DNA of 64,000 bases from Puffinus mauretanicus. Lineage: Eukaryota; Chordata; Aves; Procellariiformes; Procellariidae. The stretch's first letter is position 1. Each line of letters starts with the position of its first letter. This document shows positions 21,303-32,600 of the stretch, piece after piece. Under the pieces are notes generated by a model. It saw only the letters and a program-made list of their open reading frames with translations, did no database searches and was not told where the DNA came from. The stretch lies in the NCBI GenBank assembly GCA_023333565.1, contig JAJKFH010002994.1, positions 248,001 through 312,000 of the forward strand. The letters run 5' to 3'. The translations under genes and the position numbers were made by a program.

Positions 21303-24300
21303 CGCCGGCAGCCGCTTCCCTGTGGCGCGGAGGGCCCGGGCCGTCCGTGAGGGGCCTCCCCCGGGACCGCGAACGACCGGTACCGACGCGCGGCCGCGCC
21401 GGGCCCAACCTGCCCCTGCCCGGGCCGCTTCAGCCCGCTCGGAGCGGCGGAGCAGGCGCGGGGGGGTGGCCGGGAGCGGGGCCGCCTTCCCCTGCGGGCT
21501 CGGGGGGCCGTTCCCCCCCCGGCCCGGGGGACAGGGGCGCGGTTCCCCTCGCACCAGGCCCCGGCCCCTCCTTCGCCTCCGAGGGGGATCGGTGCCGCCC
21601 GGGCACCCTCCCCCCCCCGCACCCCCGGAGCCCAGTGTGGGCCCGTGAGAGGGTCTTGCCCCGGGGTAACCGGGTGTTTAAAGCGGGGGGTGCCGTCTCG
21701 AAGGCGGGAGGCGGCTGCCTTGGCCGCGGAAGGTCTGTCGGTGCTGCCGAGGGCTTCCAGGGTCGGCTTGAGCCCGCTGGTGGGCGTGCGGCCAGGCTGG
21801 CCCTGAGTCACCCGCTCCCCTTGGCAGGACTTGGCTTTGCCCTTCCCGGCGATCCCGGCTAAAAGCAGGGGAAGAGCCCTCCCGGTGCTAGTCGAAGCTT
21901 TTGGGAAGCTGGAGGAGCCCTCCAGATCTTGCCAGGTTTGCACCCCCACAAGCAAACAGTCATCCCCACAAATAAATAATCTGCTTCAGTGCCCAGAGGG
22001 ACCCTGGAGCGAGGGAGTGGGATGCCGGGTTTGGTGTGATCCTGTGTTCAGGTGTACCTGCCCTCTATTCGCTGCTTCAGCTTTCCTATTCATTCATACC
22101 TGAAATAAGCCCTCTGCCTAGCCGATAGGCAAACGCTTTGTTCCGCTTCAGTTGCGATCTTTATTTTCCCCTCCGAAGGGAACTCTCTTGAAGCTTGTTT
22201 TGAATGGAAGGAGTCCAGGTTTGGAGCGGTCGGGTTTTATTTCTTCTGTTCTTTTGGCTGTCAACCCAGCCACCTTGTGCCGCGAGGATCAGCAAAGGCT
22301 GGAAGAAGCAGGACTGTGTCGAGGGCAGATCGATCTGCGCGGCAGGAGTTATTAATTCGACCTCCCCTCTACCACCTTGCTCTCAACCCTTGGTTGCTGC
22401 TAGCTGTGTGCTAGTCGGTGCTGGGTGCTTGCGTACAGAAAGGTGTGCTTAGATGTGAGTCATCTCGCAGTTAGAAGTGCAGGTCAGATGATGGGGGGGG
22501 CCCTGGCTGGGTGGTTTGGGGTCAGGGTGGCACAGGGCACCTGTAATGCTGCTCCAGCCGTGCCCCCTGGGCAGGGTCACGGGCTTATTACAGCCCCGCT
22601 GCCTCCCTGTGCTTTATGTGCTCTCCTAATCCGTGCGTAATCTTTTCCCATGGGCTCTTTGTAGCCCTTCCAGTTCCATCTCTCAAGTGGTGTTAGTGGC
22701 GCTTAACAAATCCCTCCTGGGCACCCTCTTTTCTGAGCAACCTGCTGAAAAGTCTCTGTTTTACCAATCCAGTGATTTTTATTTTTTTAATGCAGCCCAG
22801 CTCAAGGGCACCTGAGGCCTTTTCTTTTCCAGGTACAAGCTAGCATATAATTTAAACTTTCATCAGCGCTGGCAGTTTCAGTTCAGAAACTTAAAAAGGG
22901 ACTTGACATTTTTAGAAATCATCTCAGACCCGGGAATTTTAAGATCCTGCATTTAAAGCAAAAGAAAATTGTGCTTTCTGGAAGTAGAACAGGTTTGAGA
23001 ATTAAACATGTCTTTCAAATTCTTTAATTCCCACCTGCCCCTCCCCAGCTTTCTTACCACCGTTTGCTGGAGCTTGAGGAGCAGGGATTGAAGCTGCTGG
23101 GAAACACAACTGAAATGCACCCAATTATTTTCCTGTCCCAGTCCCTGATTAAAGCCATGTGGGCAAACGTTTCAGAGGTTGTGCTGGGGCGTAAAGATCC
23201 AACCAAACAAATCCAAATTCAGGATCTGAGCCCAAGTTACAAATTACCTCCTAAGTGGAGGGCAGTTAGCTGGAATATTTAAGTTTGCACTTCAAGTAGT
23301 TGCGCTTTCGTTTTCATTTGGGGCAAGGTAGCTCACAGGATTTCTAATTGGAGCCAAGCCTGTTTGCTGAATAAACATAGCTTTTAGGAGTTGGTATGAC
23401 TTTTAGCTTTTCAGGGCATTTTTAAAGCTCAAGGTAAAGTGTTATAGTCCAGGGGATTTTAGCAAAGATGTGTAGCTACTCTCTGGGCTGCCAATCTTCC
23501 CAGGACAGAGCGAGCGTGAAGGAGCTGCTGCAGCTGAACTGCTGCTAGCATCCAAAATGCAATGCTCGTAAAGTGGGATGTGTAACGCATCCCAAGCCAC
23601 AGCCAGCCATCTCCATACGGCTCTGATGGCTGCCTACCCCAAACCCTCTCCGCCTTGGTGTAACACACACGGCCCAAGGAGGTAGGCTGAAAACTGCATG
23701 AGCAGCTCTGGTATTGAATTTCTCAGCTTTTAATATTTGTGTGCTGCTGAATTCGCGGAGAGGGGAAAGGAACTGCAACTTCAGGCCTTTTATTTCTCTT
23801 GTTTGCTTTAACTCAGGGACTCTTGTAATTTTGGCTTACTGAAGCTCTCCTGCATTCCTCGCTTCCCAATCCATGCAAACAGCTGCTGGCTCAAGCACGT
23901 TCAGCAGCGAGAACTGGCAGGAGGCTGAAATATGCCTCTTGCTCCTCCTTTGGACCAGCAGTCCCGGCACAGGAAATATTTTTCCATTCTGATGGGGAAG
24001 TGAATGTCGGAGCACGCGGCGCTCGCGTGCAGCCAGTACCGGTACCTTTGCTTGCGTGTGGGAGCTGGTCAGCGCGTGTGGTGCAGGGTTCAAAACGTCG
24101 CTGCCATCCGAGGGAATGAGTGGTAGGCTTTTGTCACCTGGCTGTTCTTGGCCAGTGTCCTAGCGGTGGTACGTGAAGGAGGCAGCTTTTCTGCTGGGAT
24201 ACCCTCTTCTTTCCATTTCCTGCTGCTGTGTTTCAAAAAGGAAGGAAAACGAATCGCCGACTCCCTCCAAACAGCCTCCCTCTGCTCTCCTGCTCTGCTT

Positions 24301-26294
24301 GTGGCTGTAGGATGTGCAGATGAATATCGGGTAACCAACTTTGGGGCAAAAATGGTGTTAGTTCTCTATTTGGGGTTCAGAGCACCTGATGCAGGCGGGT
24401 GCAGAAAACCCTGCAGCCCTGCTTTGGCTCACGCTGGCCCAAGCCGAGCACGGACATGCTGATGGTCCCTGAGGAGGAGATGTGTTGGTGTGAAATCTGC
24501 CATAAAAAGAGCTGGCAGAGGCAGGTGTTCTATTTGATACCTCAAGTATTAATTTGCTGGTTTGAGCAGTAAAATAACCATCCTTGGTGCATTAGGGGAG
24601 AATGAATTACATTGAAAAGATCCGTTGCAGAGACTGGGGTCTTCTGTTGGTGATCTAGAGCGGTTTGTCACCAACACCAGTCGAGCTGGGGGTGTTGTGT
24701 AAAAATCTCAGAGCAGCTCATAAACTAATTTACAATGAATTCCTGGAGAAAGTGTTGCTTTCCTCTTATAAATGCAGACATGTGGGTGTGTCTGTTCTTC
24801 ACTCACTTTTTTTCTATTTCTTTTTTAAGCTAGCAAGCCACATGAGCATGATGGATGGGACGCTCCACGGAGCGTGGGATCTTCCCCCATCCGGCAGGGA
24901 TGTCATTCTCCATGCAGATGGCATCCTCCAGTGGAAGCCACCTACTGCTTCTCTGCCTCTTGGGAGACCTGAACTTTTCCATTTGACGGAAAGGAAGCTC
25001 ATAGCTCCCTGCTGACTGTTGGGAGTTAAGCGAGCAATCAATGACGTGAGACCTTAGGAGGGAGAAGGCGACTTTATTTTAAAACAAAATGAATTTTGCT
25101 CATTCACAGTCATACCCACCTGCTCACGAGCACCAACACGGGGATCTCCAAGTGGTCTGTCTGGCATTCGGGCATCAAGACACGTGTGTCCAGGTGGTCT
25201 GGACACGATTCCTTGCAATGACGCAGCAGACAAGGGGTGCCAAATATCAGACCTCTGGTGTCTCTTGGACAGCTTGGCGACCATGTGATGGCTTTGAGTC
25301 TGCTTTTTTACATCCCTTGGGGGCTAAGAGTGGTGGTGATCTTTTATCTTCCTGTCCCTTCTCTGTGAGTCGTTAGGATGTACTGACTGCCCTTTGTGTC
25401 TTTATCTGGATGTCTTAAGGCTCCTACCCCATTCTCTGTTCTTCCCCAAATCATCTCGTAATGGCTTGAGTCTCTGGCTTCAGTCTTTGTTCATGCAGAT
25501 TGTCCCTTGTTTCAAGATGTTCCTTGTTTTCCAAGCCCAGAAGCTGCAGCTAGGTGTGCTGAGATCTTGAGGACGTGCTAAATCACTGCCCTCAGCACAG
25601 GCTGTTTATTGTGCCCTGCGTTCCGCCTGGTGCTTCTGTACTCATTCCCATCCGTTCTTCACTCAGATCACGCTCAACGTATGTATTCCTGCCATTTGCA
25701 GGCTGTGCATGAAGCATTGTCGTCTGGCTTTGCGTGCATGTTTAACGCTGCACAGAAGGAGTCAAGGGACTGATCCTGGATCAAAACTGAGTGATCAGAA
25801 GCCTGAATGGAGCTGGTGTTGTAGCCCTGGAGCTCAGAGCAGTGAGAAAAGTTTGGGAAGTGCTTGTGTAACCAAGTCATTCGTGTGCACAAGTGCTCGG
25901 AGAGCTCTTGCTCACAAGCTGGCAGCTCACGTCTACAGATCTGCCCAATGCAGATCAGCAGCAGCTCTGGGCTGGTTTTGTACAGATCCGCAGCAACTGG
26001 TGGTGACTGGGGCCACAAAGAAGCTGAGTCTCTCCGAAGAGTTTTTGCTCTAAATTAGCAAGAAAAGTTGCTAGCGTTGGCAGGGAGTGGGTGGGGGTAC
26101 CTCATTTGCCCTTGACCAGAGGGTTTTGAGGTCGATCCACTTCTCTGTAGTCTCCTAAATGCATAGTGAGCATCTTCTGTGAAAGGCTGAGCTTGTTTCC
26201 CTCTCTTAAATGGCTTGTGTGATATGGCTGCAGGGTGGGGTGGATTTGGGGCATCATTCTCAGCTCCGTGTGCTCTCTTTGTTTCTTGCTGCAG
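21303..26294 (+). other. DTX2: DTX2 intron 1 (after the G-rich repeat)
   Basis: The first about 400 bp remain CpG-rich; the rest is unique sequence without recognised repeats or coding exons. No alternative first exon with an obvious donor in frame with the downstream ATG was identified. Confidence 0.5.
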
Positions 26295-26683
26295 GTCCCC
26301 CAGAAGAAAATGGTGTGAGGGCAGCCAGCACAGCTGCCACTTCCAATCGCAGCGTGCCCAGACCTCAGGGAGGAACATGGCAGCAGCTCAGGGAGCAGGA
26401 AGCAGTTCGGCCGGACCATCCGGACTCCCCGGTTCTGCCCCCGGGCACAGCAGCAACTCCACGGCAGTGGCGGTGTGGGAATGGCAGGATGAATTTGGCA
26501 GGTGGAGGCCGTACCGAGGGAACGTCTGCAGCTACATTGAACAGGTTTTTCAGGCCTCTCAGCAGAAGGGCCGGCGTTCGGGCTCAGGGCTTGTCAGCAG
26601 CATCCCTTTGGGACACGCGGATCCTGTCTTGGCCCCTTATGTCATCGACATCCCAAGCTTGACGCAGTTCCGGCAGGATACAG
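26295..26683 (+). CDS. DTX2: DTX2 exon 2: 5' UTR end, start codon and WWE1
   Basis: The acceptor TTGCTGCAG ends at 26294 and the donor GTAAGG follows 26683. Coding begins at the ATG at 26377 (AAC ATG G, good Kozak context), so 26295-26376 is 5' UTR. After a Gly/Ser/Ala-rich 29-residue lead comes [14 protein letters not shown], the WWE signature, then VCSYIEQ and SIPLGHADP. It ends inside the Gly codon of QFRQDTG (phase 1). The frame is also open upstream of the ATG, but that stretch crosses the acceptor. Confidence 0.93.
26310..26318 (+). promoter_or_regulatory. Upstream minimal ORF (ATG GTG TGA) in the DTX2 leader
   Basis: Inside the 5' UTR part of exon 2, an ATG with A at -3 and G at +4 opens a two-codon frame that stops at once, 58 bases before the DTX2 ATG. 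The context is as good as that of the main start, so it could lower or regulate initiation. This depends on exon 2 starting at 26295. Confidence 0.6.
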
Positions 26684-29600
26684 GTAAGGGAACTGGGAGC
26701 TTCCCTGCCCGTGCTGGGGTTTTCATGAGGCTGCTTACATGCTTGGAGATATGTGGCATCTTGTTCTGCGTAGGAGAGCCCTACAAAGCTCTGCTGTCGC
26801 TGCTGGGCAGTTCTTTGGTAGGTGGTGTGTCTGCTTCTCTCCTGATGCTGTCTGCTGCCCAGCATATTAGCACGTGGGCAAATCGGTGTTGGCTGGCGTG
26901 AATCTGTGGGGCTGGGCGCAGGCAGGCGGTGGTGACTTCTTAAGGAGCCTCATCACGGAACCTCTGGAGCTCAGAGCTTGTGAGCCAGAGCCCTCAGAGC
27001 TGCAAACTTTCTTCTTGCCCCCACGCACATCCATTCAAGACCACTCGCATAAAAAGGCCTTTTTACGATTCAAACCCTCCCGTTTGAATCCCTTGTTCCC
27101 TCTGCGACTGGAGTGCCAGCTGCTTTACCTTGGCATGCCGCCCTGCGCAAGCTGCTTTGCGAAAGCCTGCAGCCCCCGCAGAACGCCGTAATGCTGCAAC
27201 AGAATATTCCCTGCACTTGTGTTATACGAGGCTGGCTTGCTTCCTCCCAGGGAGGAAGGGCGGGCTGGTCTTAATAGCAGGATTGAGACCTAATTTTCAT
27301 TCTCATCTCGTCTCTCTTGGGGTCACTGAGGCTAGCAGCTCAGAATTTGCTGAGATGACTCCTACCCTCTTTTGCTCCAGATGTGCTGAGCAGCTGTAGC
27401 TTAGAAAGGGGGCAGGAATGGAATGCATGTTCTTCATCTCTGGAAAATCCAGGGAGATCCCAAATTACACGCCCCGAATGAGTGGCTGCTTTGGAAAATT
27501 CTCCGTGCACCAGTTTCCTCTTTGCCAACATTTTTCCCACCACCCCAGGACACAGTCAAGCATCACCCCAAGCTTTAGAGATGGGCAGTGCTCCGGTTTC
27601 TCGCCAATTGAAGCAATAAGTGAGCAATATCTTGAATCAACTGCACGATTGGGCAATTCCTATAGGAAAGGGAAGCGGTTGGAGCAAATGAGAGTGGTCA
27701 TCACAGCTGCATCCGTGTGTTTATTCTGACTTGGTGACCTTAGGATTAGTTTTTCCTAGGGGTGTCCAGGTGAGGAGCTTTCTTAGCTGGATGCCTTGGC
27801 AGGTCTGGCTTACCATGGCCTGTTTGAGCACCTGGAAGCCCTGCTGGGGCTGTGGCTTCGAGCAATAGAGCATGGACCACCAGAACTGGCACCAGCGCCT
27901 GTTTCTTTCTCGTTTTCCTCACACCAGACTTGTGAGGGAACCTTCCAGCCTCTTGTCCTTTCAGCCAGTGCTCCAGCACATGGGCAGCAGTCCCGGGCTG
28001 TCCCTTGTCAGGAAATAGCCCAGTTTGGTGAGGGTGAGCAGAGTGCCAGCGTGAATGGGACATCCTTCTCCACAATTGGAGTTGTCTCTCCGCAAAGGCC
28101 TTGTATCTCTTTAGACCCTTGTGAAAGATCTCAAAACACCTAGCGAATATTGTCCATCGCAGGATGGTTTGGAGTTGGTCATTTTAGAAGTGATGTTGGC
28201 TGATGTGATCTCATCTTTCCTTGGACGAGATCTGTGACTGAATCGTTAATAACAAAAAGGCTGATTCCACTTCACAGCTCTCCTGCAGCATTTCCCACCA
28301 ATTTGGAGGGATGCTGATCAGAGTGGCCAGGTCTGTGAGCCTCCCTCCACAAGTACGTGTGTGCTCTGCAACGTGACTATTGGTAATGCTCTCATATCCC
28401 CTTTCAGTGGCCCAGTTCTAAGCCAAGCTTTTTCCCTCTGCAGGGCTCTGCCTTAAACATGAACCTTTCTGAGCGAGCAGCCAGCTGACCTTTGTCATGT
28501 GCTGGAGAAAAGAATCTCTGCAGGAAACATCCCCATGAAAAATCTTTAAACGGAGCAAAAAATAGGCTGTTGTATTCTGCTCATTAGCTATTAGACAGAC
28601 AAATAGGCTCTTCAAAGGAAGCCAGGGAGAATAACAGGAAGCCAGTGTTAACGGGACCAGCATCCCCACCAACGGGGAATGACAGCTGTGCAGGGGGATC
28701 TTGTGGGCAGGATTAGCCACGGGCTTCAGCTGCTGGTCGAGGCAGATTAGCTGGGAGTGAATGCAAGGGAGCAGCAGGAGTTGTCCTCTCACCACAGCTG
28801 TTTGCCCACCCTGGAGAGGAATGCCAGTTTCTCTGCCAGCCTGGGGGAAGGGGAACATTTTCCAAGTGTATGGCTTTAGTCTTGTTATTGACTCCTAAAA
28901 GCTCTTCTCCCTGCTGCTGTTTTGGGATGTTAAAAATACAGGTTGCTTACAAACTCCTCGAGTCCTCTCTGTGCTGCTTTTAGCTTCTGACCTGCCCATG
29001 GAGCAGGGGCAGCCTTGCTAATCTCCTCTGAGATATGTCCTGCTGGGCTTTCTGCCACCTTGCTTTACCCGTGGCAGTCCCCTTTCTCCTGGGAGCAGGT
29101 TCCCTACGCTCATCTCTAAATGTAGTTCATTTCTCACCATCTCACTTCCAGCCCAGTCTCATCCCCAGTCCTCCTCCTGCTCGGGGGGTCATCCCTGATG
29201 TGGCCCACCCTTTGAGGTCGCAGGTTGTGTGTTTCTAAAATTTGGCAGGACTTGTTTGCTGGATAGGAGCAGTGGTTGCTAGAGTTTGCCCTTGGCTGTT
29301 TCATCTGCTTTTCCATGTAAGATGTTGATTCCTGGCTGGGGAAGGTCAGCTTGGTTCTGCTGACACCTTCTGCCCTGACTTCTTCCAGAGGAAGGTCTTG
29401 TCCCACAACAATCGTGGGGGCTATGGGCTTCGTGGCTGAGCTATTGGGGTTCAATCCCAGTTCTTACGGGGGAGGTTGCTGTGTTTCACTGGCTGCTAGT
29501 AGCTTTTTAGGTGTGCTGATGAGATGATGTCTGTTGGATGGTGTCACTGGAGAGTCCTGCTCTGCAATAAGCAGGATGCTTGGTGCCGCTCCGGCCGCTG

Positions 29601-32600
29601 AAGGAGAGGTTGCGAGTAAGTGCTGGACCTTTCCTGGCCTCTTATCCCCTGCATGGGCTGAGGCAAGCCATTCCAGTCCCCAGTGCCTCCAGCTTCCCAG
29701 CAGAAATGCGAGTCCTGCCGTTCCTTGGTATGGCGTTCTGCCTTTGAGAGAGTCTCAGCCTTTATGCCAGCTCTGGAGCTTAGATCTGTCTTTCCTGATG
29801 TCGTTTCTGCAATGACCTGTGGGACATACCTGCACCCCAGCACAGGGTCTCGTTACGGTCTGACCACCAAAGCGCTGTGCAGAAACCACCAGCACCATTT
29901 ACAAAGAAGTCCAGGAGCAGAGATGTGACTTTCGTGCCGTCAAGCAGAATTTTTAGCAGCAAGAAGGCAGTTAATGTCCTTATGGTTTGAGTCAAGTCCT
30001 GGTAATTTCCACAATATCCCAATACTATGGGGTAGAAAGGACAGCAGTGCGGGGTGGAGATACTGGAGCCAGCATTCAGCCAGCCAGAGCCTGAACGCAG
30101 GTAGCAATTGGGTTTTGGCAGTGTGGAGTCCTCCTTCTTCCTTGGGCTGTGCTTGTTGGGCGTGAAGCTTGCTTGGATTGCCTGCCCCCCACGGAGCCAC
30201 CAGCAATATCCGCAGGCTTTAGGTGCAGATACTGTTTTTTACCTGTGGTCCTGGAACTTAGGGTCATAACTCTCATGACCTCTTAGGAGGCTTTATTTTA
30301 TTTTTATCTTCTTGGTGCTGTTCTTCTCTGAATTCCTCCTGTGTTGTAACGACTCGCTGCATCCCTGTTCACCCCCACCTGCAGCCCCAGACTTGCCCCG
30401 CGGCGTTTCCTGCTCCTCTTTCTCAGTGCAGAGTGCTGCTGAGGATTTTCCCAGCAGCAGCGGTTTTGACCCTGCTGCAGGAACCTGTTTTTGCAGAGGT
30501 TGCAGAGCTTCTGTCCTGTTGGGTGGCTTACCTCCCTCTCATTAGGCTTTTTCTTCTGTAAAGAAAGGAATAAAGTAGTCAGGAGTGAAGTCACCCTGGA
30601 GAGCCAGGTTTCCAGGGGGTTTCGAGCTCCTGCTTTTTCCGTCGAGCAGCTTTGCAAGAGCAGCGTGTCTGCTTTCATTTCTCTTCCTTTGTCTGAACAG
30701 CTGCTCTCTCCAGTTTCCAAATTACTTTGTTGTCTTCTCTCTAGTCTTGCCGTATCTCCCAGCAGTCAGGAATCTGGAGAAGCTGGCCCTGTCCGTCCTC
30801 TCCAAAGTCCTCGACCTTCCCTCCTGAGACTTCACCCACGAGCAAAATTGCCCAGCCCCTTAGGCGCTTCTGCAAAGCACTTCCCGAAGGTGTCATGTCT
30901 CTATAGTTACTCCGTTGTCAAGGCTGTGGGAGTTGGTTTTTTTTAACCAGATCTGTGCCTCAGCCTGAGTTTGTTTTTTTTTTTTAAACTTTTTAATGTC
31001 AGAGAGGCGTATGTGATCGCTGTGCCTTTGTGCTTGGGTGTGTCTGTCTCTGCATCCTCTCTCCTTCCCTCCTTTCCCACCCTTCCTCCCAGCAGCTTTT
31101 GAACCTCTTGCCAGCCCGCAATCAGATTTGGCAGAGGGACAGGGATCTTGGGGGTATTGCGTTTCTCAAAGCTTCATGAGCAAACCCAGCCCTGTCGGGA
31201 AGAGAAAGTCTGTTAGTACGCCTGCCGAGGGAGAGGTGAGGAAGGCCACCCCGATGTAGACACCGCAGATCTGTGCAGAAACAAGTCTCTGAGACCAGGT
31301 CCTCCTTACTTCTCTGCTCACAAAATGATTCTTTTTTTTTTTCCTCCTCCCCCCACGCAGGGACGATGCGGGCCGTCCGCAGGCACCTCTTCCCCGGGGA
31401 CTCGGCCGCCGGGCAGGGCATCGTCTGGGAGTGGCAGAATGATGAAGGCGGGTGGTCCCCCTACGAGATGAACGTCTGCGTGTTCCTGGAGCAAGCCCGT
31501 GCCACGAACCACCAGCGAGTAGATCTCGGACCCTTGGGCTACAACTATGAAGTTGACTTTGTGGCTCAAGTCCAGACCAACAAGACCACAAGGTTCCGCC
31601 GCGGTGTTCAGAGGCGCTTGGACTCCCCGTACCCGGTGACAGCCTCCCCGGCACCCCTTCACACGGGGGTGGCTTGTTCCTGCCAGCAGTGCTGGCTAAA
31701 TGGTGGAACTGGTCCCATCACCACGCGTTACCGGCATTCCATGATAAACTTTCCCAACTCTTCCGCTACTCATCAGGTTTCCGGTAGGACAGCGTCAGTA
31801 AGTTCTTCCAGCGTCGGCTTCGTGCCCTATAACAAACCGACTTTGTCTGGAGCAAGGTCAACACCGAGACTCAATGCACAGAGCACCTGGGCTTTGCCTC
31901 AAGCTGGGGGCCCCAGCACAGGACTGTCTGCATCTAACGGAGTCAGGTACACACCCTAATTCACCTTTAAATACTGTGCATGTGTCCGAGAGACCTGCTG
32001 CGCTCAGGTCTTCGTTATCTAGGAGCCCCTCTGTCCCAGAGGACTTTACAAGGGTCTTCTCCCGTGACGGAGAGAGGTGTTTGTGCCTTTGTGTCCAGTA
32101 CAGTGGATGAGAAGGCTTCTCCTCTGCTTTTCCCTTCTCCCACTTGAAATCTAGTCCCTGTCTCCCTGAACCAGTGGAGAAAGCAGTCAGGTTGAGTTAC
32201 TGCAGGTTTGAGGAAATTTAAAGATGATTGGTGGCATTTCTGGTTACACTTAAAAACAACTTTGAGAGGGACTGAGTGAATGAAAAGGGGACTTGTGAAT
32301 ACCCTCATTAAATTTGAAATATGCAGTAAACATAGAGTGGAAAACTGCTCTGTGTTCAAAGCTCTTCCCCTTCAAGGAGGGACCACAGGATTCATTGCGT
32401 GTGGCTGAGACCTCCTGAGTTCTCTGACAAAACCACAAAGTCCATGTTGGACATTTTTAAGGTGAACAAGAAGAAAAAAAACAACCCTAAGACATAGGTT
32501 TGATCAAGGATTTTTTAAATCCATTGTGAAGATGTTTAGAAAACCAAATCAGCAATTCACTTTCCCCTTCCTTTGATACCCTGAACGATATTGATCCCCC

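Larger units (their letters stand above)
21057..21680 (+). promoter_or_regulatory. DTX2: DTX2 CpG-island promoter
   Basis: A CpG-dense block just upstream of and around the inferred first exon. Visible motifs: a GC-box CCCCGCCCC at 21088-21096, ACTACATCCC at 21101-21110 (resembling the ACTACA-TCCC element bound by ZNF143), a full NRF1 palindrome GCGCATGCGCA at 21127-21137, and a GGGAAGTGGC ETS-like core near 21160. There is no TATA box, as expected for a housekeeping CpG promoter. The start site is inferred to lie between about 21138 and 21180. Divergent transcription toward SSC4D is possible but not shown. Confidence 0.75.

Noticed and set aside
20082..21350. 422-codon open frame, His/Thr-rich, on the plus strand
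   Set aside because: It runs through the G-rich and CA-rich repeats and the CpG-island promoter; the composition follows the repeat units, and there is no domain.
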